NCBI RefSeq assembly: GCF_001562055.1 | Contig: NZ_LLWE01000041.1 | Coordinates: forward strand, 62,001 to 126,000 | Length of the DNA stretch: 64,000 nucleotides | Reading direction: 5' to 3' | DNA from: Polycladidibacter stylochi | GTDB lineage: Bacteria; Pseudomonadota; Alphaproteobacteria; Rhizobiales; Stappiaceae | In this document: positions 17,802 to 28,032 of the stretch, one piece after another | Position numbering within the stretch: position 1 is the stretch's first letter | Layout: every line of letters starts with the position of its first letter | The notes under the pieces: model-generated | Seen by the model: only the letters and a program-made list of their open reading frames with translations | What the model was told of the DNA's origin: nothing | Database searches by the model: none | Made by a program: the position numbers and the translations under genes

Positions 17802-19517
17802 TTAAATCATTCTAATTCTTAAATCACACCATTCCGCCTCGGCAGCACGGTGCGAAGCCATAACAATCGCTGCGTCAGGCAGCGCGTTTCCGATCCCCTC
17901 TAATACTTTTGTCGCCGTGTCTCGATCAAGGCCCTCTGTAGGTTCATCGAGCAATAGAATTGACGTGTTTCTAACGATAACACGTGCCAAACAGAAGCGG
18001 CGCTTTTCACCACCAGAAAGGTTTTTTGCTGATTCTTCCAGCTTTGCGTCTAGCCCACCCAGCTTGTGAAGGACGTTGTGTAGCTGAACGGATTCGATAG
18101 CCTGCCACAACTGAGAATCTGCGATTTTTGTATTTCCAAACACAAGGCTTTCGCGCACGCTGCCGCAAATTATATGGCTTCTCTGGGGCAAATAACCTAT
18201 TGAATCGGTGCGCTGTGACGAAGATAAGCCATCTAAAGATGTATCTTTCAGATATATTTTTCCGCTAGTAGGTGCAAGCAGTCCGGCACAAAGATGTAAT
18301 ATAGTTGATTTCCCTGCACCGCTTAATCCTGTTAAGGCAACCGACTGACCCCTATTAACACGCATGCTAAAATCATCAATTACCGTCGTGCTCCCCCCTC
18401 CCGGGCAACCCGCAGGTGCTGGTAGGGCATAATGCACGTTCTCCAGCCGTAGCATAGGCAATTGTGCATCACTCTCCGTATTTGGGGTAATAACTTTGCA
18501 CTGAGCAGGGGCTTTAACTCCATTACTTATCGCGGGTGTTTCTTTGTCTGCTTGCATCAACGTGCCAACGCGTTTTGCGCTGTAATGAATGCGCCCAAGT
18601 GCAGCCATGCCTTTGCGAAGGGGCCCTAAGGCTTCGCTAAGCGCCAAGCTGGCAAAAAACGCAAAAGCGGCTAATGCAGGGGAGATTATTCCTGCTTTTG
18701 CAGCTGAGACGGCAAGGTAAAGTGTTGTGGCCGAGCCCAACATGCTGGTAAAGCCCAGTATAACACCGGCTTTGCGCTCAACATTGGCAGCATTTGCTTG
18801 CGCATGCTCTAACCTTTTGGCAATTGCATCCACCTCTTGAAGGCGTTGTTGCAAAACCCCGGCGATTGTCAGCTCTACTTTGGCGTCTTGCAGTTCCAGC
18901 AAGGCGCGCCGGTATTGCTGGTTGCTTTGCTCCATACGAGCCGAAGGTGAATAAGCCGCCTTATAGCTATAATAGAGGCCCAAGCCGGCCCCAACCAAGT
19001 GAATAGCCAATAAGGTAAATGCAATTTGTGCTGTTGTGAGCCACCACATAAAAGCGGTTGTCGATAAGTAAAACCCGAGCGCGGCCAGTAGCGGCAAAAA
19101 CAATCGTAACATAATGCCATCAAGCGCATCCACATCAGCAGTCAGGCGGTTTAAGACCTCGCTTCCCCTGACTTTCTGTAGCTTGATGAATGGCTTTTGG
19201 AGTAACTTATCAAGCAAATCAACACGGATTTTGGCAAGTGCTTTTAACGTAGCTTCATGGGTTAGCACCCGCTCGCCATAACGGGCGGCAGTGCGGCCCA
19301 AGGCAAGAAAACGTATGGCTGCACTGGGACGAAAAACGTCAAATCCAATGCCAATACCTGCCAAACCGGCAATGCCGGTGGCAGTGATAAACCACCCCGA
19401 CACACCCAGCAGAGCAAAGCCGGCGAGAAGCACCAGAAAACTAAGCAAAAGCCCCAGTAAAAAGAACTTGTAATTACCTTTGAGCGAGACGATGAAAATA
19501 CGCCAGATATTATACAT
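17802..19517 (-). CDS. cydC: Thiol exporter ABC transporter subunit CydC
   Basis: CydDC exports cysteine and glutathione to the periplasm and is required to assemble cytochrome bd. This 571-residue half-transporter has an N-terminal six-helix domain (about 1-310), then a nucleotide-binding domain with Walker A GLSGAGKST, signature NLSGGEKRR, Walker B ILLLDEPTEGLD and the switch His in MASHR. Its ATG overlaps the end of cydD by 8 bp. The order is cydD-cydC, then a 125 bp gap with its own promoter, then cydABX, so the assembly factors can be expressed separately from the oxidase. Confidence 0.93.
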   Translation of the reverse strand: MYNIWRIFIVSLKGNYKFFLLGLLLSFLVLLAGFALLGVSGWFITATGIAGLAGIGIGFDVFRPSAAIRFLALGRTAARYGERVLTHEATLKALAKIRVDLLDKLLQKPFIKLQKVRGSEVLNRLTADVDALDGIMLRLFLPLLAALGFYLSTTAFMWWLTTAQIAFTLLAIHLVGAGLGLYYSYKAAYSPSARMEQSNQQYRRALLELQDAKVELTIAGVLQQRLQEVDAIAKRLEHAQANAANVERKAGVILGFTSMLGSATTLYLAVSAAKAGIISPALAAFAFFASLALSEALGPLRKGMAALGRIHYSAKRVGTLMQADKETPAISNGVKAPAQCKVITPNTESDAQLPMLRLENVHYALPAPAGCPGGGSTTVIDDFSMRVNRGQSVALTGLSGAGKSTILHLCAGLLAPTSGKIYLKDTSLDGLSSSQRTDSIGYLPQRSHIICGSVRESLVFGNTKIADSQLWQAIESVQLHNVLHKLGGLDAKLEESAKNLSGGEKRRFCLARVIVRNTSILLLDEPTEGLDRDTATKVLEGIGNALPDAAIVMASHRAAEAEWCDLRIRMI

Positions 19518-21333
19518 GCTCGCCCTCCAAGCGGATTGACTGCGCCATCATACTGGCCATTGCCGCATCATGAGTGGCAACGATGACACAGCACCCTTGC
19601 GTTGCCAAACTCACCAGAGATTGACGTATTTCCTGAGCGGTTTGTTCATCTAAGTCAGCCGTTGGCTCATCGGCCAATATCACGGCAGGCGTACCAACAG
19701 CAGCACGTGCCAGCAACAGCCGCCGCGCCTCACCGCCAGAAACTCCGGTTCCGGTTTCTCCAAGACGGCTTTCCAAGCCCTCGGGCAAATGGCGCACCAC
19801 CTGCTTGGCATGGGCTTGTTGTAATGCCCGCCACAGTTGATAGTCACTCACACCCTCGGGCTGCCCCACTAACAACAACTCACGCAAACTTATTTCCTGA
19901 AAATGCAAGTGTTGTGGCACCCAGCGCAAATTGCGTCGCCAGTCATCCACATTGCTTTCTTGTAATAAGGTGCCGTTGAGCGAAATTGTCCCTGCTTGTG
20001 GGCGCATAAAGCCGGCAAGCAATGCCAGTAGTGTTGATTTACCGCTACCGCTAGGCCCAGTAATGGCGAGCGAGCCAGAGCTATGAACTGTAAAATCGGG
20101 GTAGCGGATAACCTTCGCTGCCGGCGTTTCGTAGCAAAGGTTTTGAACGGTAAGGGGAAACCAGTTGCGGCTTGCTTCTTTAGCGTTCTCCAAAGTGTGC
20201 GGCACATGGGCACCGTTTCCAAGCATCGTTTGTTTGGCGCGGGCAGCCATTTCTTCCAGCTCGCCCGCCACAGCCAATGCATTGGCTCTATCATGCCATG
20301 CTGTTGCCAAATCACGAAGAGGCTGGAAAAAATCAGGGGCCAACAGCAATAGGAAAATACCTGCAAAAACAGAGGGGGGGCCGCCATAGGCCCCAAAATT
20401 CAATTCTCCCAATAGGGCAAAGCCCACATAAACCGCTGTCATGGCAACACCAAGGGCTGCAAACAACTCCAGCACAGTGGAAGATAAAAATGCCACCCGC
20501 AATACCGCCATGGTACGCCGCTGCAATGACTGCGCATCGCGTTCAAAAGCGTCAATCGTACTTTCGCGCGCGCCCAATACTTTAATGTCGGTCAAGGCAC
20601 GCAGCCGCTCTAACAGCATTGTATTTAGAGAGGCAACTTCTTTCAGTTGTTTCTCGCTGGTAGCTTGGGCAGCATAGCCAACCAAGGCCATAAATAGAGG
20701 TATTAAAGGCCCTGCAATGAGCAAAATTACCCCCACCACCCAAGAAAAAGCAAAGGCACAGCATAGAATAGCAAGCGGCATTACCATTGCCCGCATATGC
20801 GCGGGTTTGTAAGCTAGCAGGTAAGGGTGCAACATAGCTGCCTTTTCGGCCAAAAGGCTGGTTAATGCTGCAGTTGTCGGCGCTTGGCTATCATAGGGTG
20901 AGCGGCAAATTTCACCGGCAAGTACTTCTTTGCGAATATGCGCGACAACACGCTCGCCCGCTTGTTGTGCAAAGCCGGAAGATTGAAAGTCCAGCAGACT
21001 GCGCGCGGCACCAAGAGCCAAAAATACGATAAATGCCCATAAAAGCGGAAGTAGAGATGGTTTAGAGTGAATAAGCGCTGCAAATTGGTCTGCAACTATT
21101 GCCGCTTGAAACAACCATAATAAAGCGCTGGCCACACTGAATGCTCCAGCAATTTGAATGCTCTTTTTCGCAATGCTCTCTAGTTGCGCCAACATCTTTT
21201 TGCCAGTGTACACTTGCGTTTCATTCGGCCTATTACCGACATTGGTGATGTTTGTTTTCGTGCTATTTGTTTTCTTTTGGTGTTTATGGCGGGCGTCTTG
21301 CGTGGTCGATGAATTGTTTTGCAGCTCAGCCAT
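19510..21333 (-). CDS. cydD: Thiol exporter ABC transporter subunit CydD
   Basis: This is the partner of CydC. The 607-residue protein has a polar, Lys/Thr/Asn-rich N-terminal extension of about 45 residues, then six membrane helices. The nucleotide-binding domain has Walker A GPSGSGKST, signature GVSGGEARRLLLARA, Walker B VILADEPTADLD and the switch His in VATHD. It is the first gene of the cydDC unit and is divergent from an Rrf2-type regulator gene 284 bp away, which suggests that regulator controls it. Confidence 0.93.
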   Translation of the reverse strand: MAELQNNSSTTQDARHKHQKKTNSTKTNITNVGNRPNETQVYTGKKMLAQLESIAKKSIQIAGAFSVASALLWLFQAAIVADQFAALIHSKPSLLPLLWAFIVFLALGAARSLLDFQSSGFAQQAGERVVAHIRKEVLAGEICRSPYDSQAPTTAALTSLLAEKAAMLHPYLLAYKPAHMRAMVMPLAILCCAFAFSWVVGVILLIAGPLIPLFMALVGYAAQATSEKQLKEVASLNTMLLERLRALTDIKVLGARESTIDAFERDAQSLQRRTMAVLRVAFLSSTVLELFAALGVAMTAVYVGFALLGELNFGAYGGPPSVFAGIFLLLLAPDFFQPLRDLATAWHDRANALAVAGELEEMAARAKQTMLGNGAHVPHTLENAKEASRNWFPLTVQNLCYETPAAKVIRYPDFTVHSSGSLAITGPSGSGKSTLLALLAGFMRPQAGTISLNGTLLQESNVDDWRRNLRWVPQHLHFQEISLRELLLVGQPEGVSDYQLWRALQQAHAKQVVRHLPEGLESRLGETGTGVSGGEARRLLLARAAVGTPAVILADEPTADLDEQTAQEIRQSLVSLATQGCCVIVATHDAAMASMMAQSIRLEGEHV

Positions 21334-21617
21334 GGCTCACTTTCTTTTAAAAACAACAAAAAAGCGGCGGCTATAAGAGCGTTTTACGCAATCTCAGGTA
21401 GCTGCCAAATGTATGTTGTTATAAAATTCGCCTTTAGTCCTATAGCAGATGTGCCGAAATTGTCACAGAATTTCGTTTCATGGGCACTAAAAGGTAGATA
21501 TTGGATTTACCTTTTATATTTTGCTGGACTTGTCAATGTGTTCTTGCGCAAATAGCTGCCTTAATCTGAGTGTAAGTGTAATTAACTAGAAGAATAAGGA
21601 AGGCTTTTGAAACCGGA

Positions 21618-22109
21618 ATGCGCCTGACAACAAGAACAAACCTAGCCATGCGAACGCTGATGTATTGCGCCGTAAATAGCAACAGGCTTGTACGAAAAAG
21701 TGATATTGCCCAAGCTTGTAATGCTTCGGAAAATCATCTGGCGCAGGTCGTTAACACGCTGGCACAGCACGGTATTATAACCACAACAAGAGGCCGCAGC
21801 GGCGGCATTTGCTTGGCGCAAGAAAGCTCGCAAATAAGTGTGGGCAAAATCCTGCGCTTGTTTGAAGCAGGATTGCCGTTTGCCGAGTGCTTTGCCGGTG
21901 GTGCCAACCAGTGCCCGATAGAGCCTTGCTGCCGATTACGTGGCGCACTAAAAACGGCCCTAGCGGCATTTTATGGCGCGCTTGATGCAATTACACTGGA
22001 CGATCTGGTGGATGATAATATTGGTCTGCATAGCTTACTGTCCATGGGCAATTCACTCAACGAACAAGCACTAAGACAAAACAGCCCGCAGATTTCTTGC
22101 AATGTCTGA
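21618..22109 (+). CDS. Rrf2-family Fe-S transcriptional regulator (NsrR-like)
   Basis: This is a 163-residue winged-helix protein starting MRLTTRTNLAMRTLMYCA. The recognition helix region (SENHLAQVVNTLAQHGII) and wing (TRGRSGGICLA) match NsrR/IscR-type Rrf2 regulators. Three cysteines at residues 91, 99 and 104 (with a fourth at 105) in AECFAGGANQCPIEPCCRL fit the Fe-S ligand cluster of NsrR, which senses nitric oxide. It is divergent from cydDC, and cytochrome bd is NO-tolerant, so control of cyd genes is a reasonable guess. IscR is less likely, since no isc genes are present. Confidence 0.85.
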   Translation: MRLTTRTNLAMRTLMYCAVNSNRLVRKSDIAQACNASENHLAQVVNTLAQHGIITTTRGRSGGICLAQESSQISVGKILRLFEAGLPFAECFAGGANQCPIEPCCRLRGALKTALAAFYGALDAITLDDLVDDNIGLHSLLSMGNSLNEQALRQNSPQISCNV

Positions 22110-22150
22110 TGGCGATTATATTCCATAATCTTGATTATCCGCAGATTTAG

Positions 22151-23242
22151 TCTCAAATTGTCGCCCCTACACGAGGGGCGACCGCTGAAAGCAAGCAATA
22201 CAATACAGCTTACGTAGTTTCAATCCACGCCCCTGTATGAGGGGCGACTCGGTGCGGCTATTTTAGCGGCAGCTTATACGGTGTTTCAATCCACGCCCCT
22301 GCATGAGGGGCGACTCCGATTGACTGCCCGGCAGCGATATCATGCACGTTTCAATCCACGCCCCTGTATGAGGGGCGACTTGGCTGCAGCAATATCCAGA
22401 TCGTGACCTTGGGAGTTTCAATCCACGCCCCTGTATGAGGGGCGACCGCAACTTAACAGCTCGCGCTGCGGAATTGGCTCTAGTTTCAATCCACGCCCCT
22501 GTATGAGGGGCGACGCGCACTTGCCGAGTAAGTCAGGCTGACTTGTTCGTTTCAATCCACGCCCCTGTATGAGGGGCGACCAATCAGCGGTGCTAGTGCT
22601 CTCGCTTCGTCCCCGTTTCAATCCACGCCCCTGTATGAGGGGCGACAAACAATCGTTGAAACCGTGGGGCCGGAACATGTTTCAATCCACGCCCCTGTAT
22701 GAGGGGCGACCCGCGCCATAGAGCGCACAGACAAGCCCTTTTTTGTTTCAATCCACGCCCCTGTATGAGGGGCGACAATGATATTGGCAAGTTTGTCATA
22801 GATACGATCATGTTTCAATCCACGCCCCTGTATGAGGGGCGACCGGCGGCCTTTGGCGCTATGGCTGTTTTTCTGCCTGTTTCAATCCACGCCCCTGTAT
22901 GAGGGGCGACCCAGCTCTACCCCGTGCGCCTCTACCTGACACACGTTTCAATCCACGCCCCTGTATGAGGGGCGACCTCATAGTTTTCTGCATTCAGTTC
23001 AGCCTTGGAGCCGTTTCAATCCACGCCCCTGTATGAGGGGCGACGTGGAAAATAACGGCCCGGGCCGCTACACCATGGTTTCAATCCACGCCCCTGTATG
23101 AGGGGCGACGACCAAAAACGCTTATGCTTTAGGCAACGAGGTGGTTTCAATCCACGCCCCTGTATGAGGGGCGACATATAGCTTGTGATTACGTGATTAA
23201 TATTGTCGTCGTTTCAATCCACGCCCCTGTATGAGGGGCGAC
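22151..23242 (-). CRISPR. Type I-C CRISPR array, 17 repeats and 16 spacers
   Basis: The repeat is 32 bp. On the plus strand it starts GTTTCAATCCACG and ends with a CCCCT/AGGGG hairpin followed by CGAC. Sixteen full copies begin at 22217, 22283, 22348, 22415, 22483, 22549, 22615, 22679, 22745, 22812, 22879, 22945, 23013, 23078, 23144 and 23211. A seventeenth, strongly degenerate copy lies at 22151-22182. The copy at 22283 has one base change. Spacers are 32-36 bp. By analogy with other type I-C arrays, the crRNA is read from the minus strand, so the 5' handle ends in ATTGAAAC. That fits the minus-strand cas genes, puts the leader at the right end (23243-23446) and the decayed, oldest repeat at the left end. 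Confidence 0.97.
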
Positions 23243-23446
23243 AGCTGGAGGCTAGCACACACTAACAACTGAGAAAATAGCGACGTTTGCGCGAACCTAA
23301 CTTTTTATAAGTCAAATATTCAGTACCCAAAGGTTGCAAACAAGAAAACTATTATATTAACAATGAGAAAGAACCTGCGCGAACCTAACAGTTAATTAAT
23401 GGGCACTTAGGGTTCGCACACAATACATCTTAAGTTGGTTGACTAC
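23243..23446 (-). promoter_or_regulatory. CRISPR leader region
   Basis: About 200 bp lie between cas2 and the leader-proximal repeat, on the side expected for minus-strand array transcription. On the plus strand it contains two identical 14-mers, TGCGCGAACCTAAC at 23288-23301 and 23376-23389, and a related inverted copy (TTAGGGTTCGCAC) at 23407-23419. It is otherwise AT-rich. The repeats may be binding sites for adaptation factors or the array promoter region. Confidence 0.65.
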
Positions 23447-23737
23447 TCACATTATCAGCGTACCATCAAAATCTATCGTTGCTTTCGCGCCGCAGTGCTC
23501 AACCCGCCGCTGCCAGTTTGTTCCTAAATAGTAGAACCGCAAGCTGTCCTTATCTTCGTTATAAATCGAAAGAAGCCGCGCTTTTAGCTCAGTCCATTGA
23601 GCCGGGTTAACATCGCATTCGAAAACAGAATACTGCACACGTTGGCCATAATCCAGACAGGCCTTTGCCAAGCGCCGCAACCGCCTTGCACCACCAGCAC
23701 TATCGGTTTTAACATCATAAGTAATCAAAACCAGCAT
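23447..23737 (-). CDS. cas2: CRISPR-associated endonuclease Cas2 (type I-C)
   Basis: Cas2 forms the Cas1-Cas2 integrase that inserts new spacers. From the ATG at 23737 it has 96 residues starting [11 protein letters not shown], the ferredoxin-like fold with the conserved Asp after the first strand, and the I-C-like ending [24 protein letters not shown] precedes this ATG; the longer frame upstream overlaps cas1 and lacks the family start. It is the last cas gene before the leader and array. Confidence 0.95.
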   Translation of the reverse strand: MLVLITYDVKTDSAGGARRLRRLAKACLDYGQRVQYSVFECDVNPAQWTELKARLLSIYNEDKDSLRFYYLGTNWQRRVEHCGAKATIDFDGTLIM

Positions 23738-23738
23738 G

Positions 23739-24752
23739 TTATCTCCAAACAAAGGGCGGATAACCTTCCAACTCATCTCGCAGGAAACGTGCCATTAACT
23801 GCGCCTGAATTAATGGGAATAAGCCAAACGCCACTTTCTCGCCAATAAATGGATGTTTTATTTCAGCACGCTTACGCTCTTGCCAAGCCTCAAGGACGGT
23901 TTTCCGGCTCTCCTCTTTTAAATAGACAGCACCGCTGCTTTCGCGCGAAAAATCTTTAGGACTCAGCTGACGCCTGTTGATAAGCGATAAACACACCCGA
24001 TCGGCCAGTGGTGCACGAAACTCCTCCATTAAATCAAGTGCCAGCGAGGGCCTTCCCGGTCGGTCTGCATGGAGAAAACCCATTTGTGGATCCAGCCCCA
24101 CAGTTTCCAATGCCGAGCGACAATCTGCTGTGAGCAATACATAGAGAAACGAAAGCAGCGCGTTCACTTCATCGCGCGGTGGGCGGCGCGATCTACCTGC
24201 AAAACCAAAACTCTCTTGACCTATCAGTTTCCCGAATACAGAAAAGTAAATACGGGCGGCATCTCCCTCATGCCCGCGTAGTTCCTCCACGTTGCAGGTT
24301 TCTAGTGCACCATTGCAAATACGCGTTAAGTTCTGCTCCGCTGTGTTAACGGCCCCGTCATCATCTTTATAATCACGCAGGTAGCGCCGTAACACGCTAC
24401 GCTGATTAGCTATTTTGGCTGACACTATAGCCCCTGCAACCTCATGCGGGGCTTGTAGGCTGCGTAGGTGCTGTGCCCGTCGCAGCAGTATATTCCCGCT
24501 TAGCGGGCCCTCTACTCTTGCCAGAAATTTGCCATAGGTATTTAGATAGCAAATCGAAACTCCACTTTCGGCACATGCATACATAAGCTGCGGTGAAAGC
24601 CCTACATTTCCAAAACAAACAACCGCGCTTAATAAATGCAACGGGGCACGGCCTTTAACGGTTCCGTCTAGCTGAACAACAATATTGGCACCTTCTTTAC
24701 GTGCCCAAGCGCCATCACTGGTAATATATAATGTATTAAGAAACTTCTTCAT
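23739..24752 (-). CDS. cas1: CRISPR-associated endonuclease Cas1 (type I-C)
   Basis: Cas1 is the catalytic integrase subunit of spacer acquisition. The 337-residue protein starts [21 protein letters not shown], the usual I-C beginning. It contains [25 protein letters not shown], the helical domain with [50 protein letters not shown] (acidic and His metal ligands), and a C-terminal GYPPFVWR. It overlaps cas4 by 4 bp and lies one base from cas2, so the adaptation genes are tightly coupled. Length is normal. Confidence 0.96.
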   Translation of the reverse strand: MKKFLNTLYITSDGAWARKEGANIVVQLDGTVKGRAPLHLLSAVVCFGNVGLSPQLMYACAESGVSICYLNTYGKFLARVEGPLSGNILLRRAQHLRSLQAPHEVAGAIVSAKIANQRSVLRRYLRDYKDDDGAVNTAEQNLTRICNGALETCNVEELRGHEGDAARIYFSVFGKLIGQESFGFAGRSRRPPRDEVNALLSFLYVLLTADCRSALETVGLDPQMGFLHADRPGRPSLALDLMEEFRAPLADRVCLSLINRRQLSPKDFSRESSGAVYLKEESRKTVLEAWQERKRAEIKHPFIGEKVAFGLFPLIQAQLMARFLRDELEGYPPFVWR

Positions 24753-25387
24753 TCGGGCACATCTTCAGCTTGTATTTGAGCTTTTAGCCACGCTTTGATG
24801 TTGCGCTTTTTGCTCAAAACTCTGGGAAGGCATTGTTGCAGAAGCGAACAATTATCACAGCGCTGCTTTTCATAGTGGGGTGGCGGTACAACGCCATGCT
24901 TGCGGCAATTACGAATGTCTTCAATTGTCGCAAGGGTTAAATTGCGTAGCTCCACATCCAGCATAACAGTCATGCGCCGACGGGTTTTGCCATAATACAA
25001 CGCCCCTTCTGGCAAGTTACACCCAAACTGTTCCTCAAGGCACAAGGCTTGCGCGCACAATTGCACTTCGTCTGCCCGGTGGGCTTTCGGCTTACCGCGC
25101 TTATACTCAACGGGAAAGGGCAGCCCACCGTGTAATTCCACCATATCGGCCACACCGTAAAGCCCATAGCGCGCGGAAGTCAGCTCAACCGAACGCAATA
25201 AGCGTAGTCCCGACCGATTTTCCGAGCTTCTTTGGTCGACGTTCTCATGCAGCAGCCTGCCCTCGGCAGTAAAACGGTTTTCTTCCCAAATCTGATCGAG
25301 ATGAATTAAACCGTATTGACGCGGGCAGAACTGCCAATGCTGCAGCGCAGAAATTGCTATGGCATCAGAACGGCTCGACAATTTCAA
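24749..25387 (-). CDS. cas4: CRISPR-associated exonuclease Cas4 (type I-C)
   Basis: Cas4 trims prespacers and selects those with the correct PAM. The protein has about 212 residues. ISALQHWQFCPRQYGLIHL holds the first Fe-S cysteine. The RecB-like nuclease motif VEYKRGKPK lies in the middle, and CRKHG plus CDNCSLLQQC at the C-terminus supply the remaining cysteines of a [4Fe-4S] site. The frame opens with TTG at 25387; a second TTG at 25381 has AAGG at better spacing and could be the true start. It overlaps cas7c by 23 bp and cas1 by 4 bp. Confidence 0.94.
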   Translation of the reverse strand: MKLSSRSDAIAISALQHWQFCPRQYGLIHLDQIWEENRFTAEGRLLHENVDQRSSENRSGLRLLRSVELTSARYGLYGVADMVELHGGLPFPVEYKRGKPKAHRADEVQLCAQALCLEEQFGCNLPEGALYYGKTRRRMTVMLDVELRNLTLATIEDIRNCRKHGVVPPPHYEKQRCDNCSLLQQCLPRVLSKKRNIKAWLKAQIQAEDVPE

Positions 25388-26267
25388 TACCTTGCGGCAG
25401 GTTCAACGCATCCAAATTGATTTTGTAATCACTGAAGCGCCGCGCAGCCGGTAAGTTATGGCTGCGTTGATCCCCAAGCGGCACCTCCTCACCATTCAAC
25501 ACTCTGGCTACACTAACACGGTCAAACAGTTTATGGGCCTGTGCATTTCCCAGTGCACTTTCGTGTTTAAATGCAATCAACCGGCGGGAAGCCATTTCTC
25601 CACGCGCGGCTGAGCGGTCAAAATCAAACATATCACGCAGGGCCGCCCACAAGGTGTCTAGATCACCTTCTGAGAAGCCGGTTTTTTCCGCCAATTTCGG
25701 GTTGATGAAGCCATGAACACGATAAAGCCCGTAGGGCACAATGTGTTTGCGGCCCATGGTCCGTTCTTTATCCCTGTCCTTTTCGTTGGTCACAGAGGAG
25801 CGGGTGATAGAGATTTCAAGCGGTAAGACGGCCTCTTCAGAACGGGCAAACGACAGCTGAACTGGCCCGCGCACCTGACCGCAATTAACCTCGGTTGTCA
25901 TAACCGCGCCAAAGCTGCGAATGTCGAAGTAGTTATCGCACATCCACTTGGTCAGTGCTTTTGCTTCCTCATCCTTTTTAGGAAGTTTCTTTTTTTCTGA
26001 CTTCAATTCTAAAGCAGTATAAGCTTTGGCGTTATTTTCATTGAGCACTGCGCGCTCACTCATATAAATCTCGTGACGCTGCTCGCCTTCATGGGCCATT
26101 GCAACATAATTGCGGATTTTGCGTTTCAGGCAAACATCCGACACCAATCCCTGATTGGTTTCCGGGTCCATGCGCGGCAGGTTACCGGCATCCGGGTCGC
26201 CATTCGGATTGCCATTGCTCACATCAAAAAACATAACAAAATCGTAGCGGTTCTGTAAATTAGACAT
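25365..26267 (-). CDS. cas7c: Cascade backbone protein Cas7c (Csd2)
   Basis: Cas7 subunits polymerise along the crRNA spacer to form the spine of the type I-C effector, and their thumbs flip out every sixth base. The 300-residue protein starts [32 protein letters not shown], the highly conserved Csd2 beginning. It contains FDIRSFGAVM and GPVQLSFARS, and ends GIEIVEPF. It overlaps cas8c by 8 bp. The sixth-base rule is directly relevant to the pseudo-spacer match found near cas5c. Confidence 0.96.
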   Translation of the reverse strand: MSNLQNRYDFVMFFDVSNGNPNGDPDAGNLPRMDPETNQGLVSDVCLKRKIRNYVAMAHEGEQRHEIYMSERAVLNENNAKAYTALELKSEKKKLPKKDEEAKALTKWMCDNYFDIRSFGAVMTTEVNCGQVRGPVQLSFARSEEAVLPLEISITRSSVTNEKDRDKERTMGRKHIVPYGLYRVHGFINPKLAEKTGFSEGDLDTLWAALRDMFDFDRSAARGEMASRRLIAFKHESALGNAQAHKLFDRVSVARVLNGEEVPLGDQRSHNLPAARRFSDYKINLDALNLPQGIEIVEPF

Positions 26268-28032
26268 CGATCATCTCTTTTTCTTCAATGGATTGTTTCG
26301 CATCGTTTTTTGTCCAACGCTGATGGTAGTAGCCAGCACAAAAACGACCCTGATCTTCAAGGGTTAAAGAACGCGGTAGTTCCGCATCCAGCCCCAGCCA
26401 GACCTGCCCAATTTCTTTTTCCAACCAGTGGCCAAGCCCCTTGTTTTCTGCTTTCTTTAAATTGGCTAAATGATGATTGCTATTGCGTAACAGCAAGGGG
26501 AAAATACGCGCCGGTGTTGCTGAGGCCGCTGAAAAATAGCGATCTTTAATCGTGGCGTTTAGCCCAGGCAATGCCGCAGATTGAGAGCGCTCCAGCAATG
26601 CAAACAAGCGTCCTAACCTATACGCCGAGTTGGTTGTTTCACTATCCAAACTCACCGAAATCTCCTCCTGTGTTCTTCGATTTATAACAGCTTTCAAAAT
26701 GGCAACTCTGCGCCCGCTAATATCTTTTTCGGCGCGGATACGGGTCATGACAGCACTTAACAGTGTGCTCGGTAGCGGTTGGCCAGCCAGCACAGCACGC
26801 ATCACCTCCCCCCCAAGTAGTGGCGGGATGTTTTCTGCTTTACGTTGCAAAGCGATTTCGTATAATAAAGCCCAAGCAGCGGGAGGCCCATTAAAACCTG
26901 AAGGTTCCAAGCTAAGGTCTTGCCAAAAGCGGGCGATATTTTGCGCAAAAGTTTGCAAGCCCGATTGCTGCCAAAAACGAATAGATAGCCGAGCCGCATT
27001 GGGGGCTAAACCCAGCACAAAAATTTTGGTATTTTCATCAAATTCAGGCGCATCAGCATAACGCCCCTGCGAAATATTCATCAAACTGGCTTGTAATTTG
27101 TTGGTTTCATCAGCCTCGGTTGGCGGGTTTAAAGCCTGCCCTATTAGCAGTTCGGCAAAACTAGCGGCTTTTTGGCTGGCAGCTTCTGCCCAAAAGACCA
27201 CCGTTGTATCACCTACACGCAAACTTCGCCGCGAGCCTTTCGCCAGTAATATGTTAAGCGCCGTTCCATAAGCAAGCGAGGCTGCTTCTGATACCGGTGC
27301 ATTCTCCCCTTGCTTTTTTCCATAGGATTCATAGGGTTCACCATTAAATGACACCAAAGCAGCGCCTGAGCTTTGTGCACCCATGACACCTTTTATCGGC
27401 GGGTGAAGACGGGCAATTGGAGCCTCTTCGCCGCTGACCAGACACAAGCCATTGGCACCATCCTCGTGGCTGTTTTGTAAATACTCCAAGACAGCTGGGC
27501 GCTCATGTAAAAAACGAAAGCCATTATCCGGCCCTTTGTCATCAACCAACCGAAACACAATATTCTGGTCGAGCGCATCATTAGGAAAACCAAGCTCTGA
27601 AAATTGCGTAGGCTGCCAATTCCCATAGAACTTGAAGAGTGCTTGTAACCCCTCATCTTCAGTGGAGGATAACAACTCTCGATGCGCCGTCACAAAAGCA
27701 TTATGTTCTTCGAGCGTCCGCTTCCCTTGGCCGGGGTGGATTTTTCCCTCTGCATCTTCAATAGCAGTCATACCTAGTACGTATGAGGTTTTATCCCAAA
27801 ACAGGTTGGGTTTAATGCCAGCTGTTCTTTTGACAGCTTGAGGCACTGCCATAACCCGCGCACTGGTTTTATTGCCTACGATTTCTTGTAGGCTACTGAG
27901 CCCAAGTGGTTTTCCTTCCCTGTCAATAACCAGCTCGAAGCTGATTTTTTCAAAAGAAAAGCCCGGCCTTGGTGCCTCGCCAACTTCCAGCATGCGTACA
28001 TGTAGTTGCGCCAGACTTTGCAAGACCGTCAT
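26260..28032 (-). CDS. cas8c: Cascade large subunit Cas8c (Csd1)
   Basis: Cas8c recognises the PAM (TTC in studied I-C systems) and supports R-loop formation; its gene also yields an internal Cas11-like product in other I-C systems. The 590-residue protein starts [14 protein letters not shown]. It contains [62 protein letters not shown] and [39 protein letters not shown], all typical Csd1 blocks. It overlaps cas5c by 4 bp. An internal start for Cas11c is expected in the 3' third but was not assigned. Confidence 0.95.
   Translation of the reverse strand: MTVLQSLAQLHVRMLEVGEAPRPGFSFEKISFELVIDREGKPLGLSSLQEIVGNKTSARVMAVPQAVKRTAGIKPNLFWDKTSYVLGMTAIEDAEGKIHPGQGKRTLEEHNAFVTAHRELLSSTEDEGLQALFKFYGNWQPTQFSELGFPNDALDQNIVFRLVDDKGPDNGFRFLHERPAVLEYLQNSHEDGANGLCLVSGEEAPIARLHPPIKGVMGAQSSGAALVSFNGEPYESYGKKQGENAPVSEAASLAYGTALNILLAKGSRRSLRVGDTTVVFWAEAASQKAASFAELLIGQALNPPTEADETNKLQASLMNISQGRYADAPEFDENTKIFVLGLAPNAARLSIRFWQQSGLQTFAQNIARFWQDLSLEPSGFNGPPAAWALLYEIALQRKAENIPPLLGGEVMRAVLAGQPLPSTLLSAVMTRIRAEKDISGRRVAILKAVINRRTQEEISVSLDSETTNSAYRLGRLFALLERSQSAALPGLNATIKDRYFSAASATPARIFPLLLRNSNHHLANLKKAENKGLGHWLEKEIGQVWLGLDAELPRSLTLEDQGRFCAGYYHQRWTKNDAKQSIEEKEMIDV

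Noticed and set aside
22263-22902. Several open frames with repeated SPLIQGRGLK or VAPHTGAWIET segments
   Set aside because: They are translations of the CRISPR repeat itself in three frames, not proteins.
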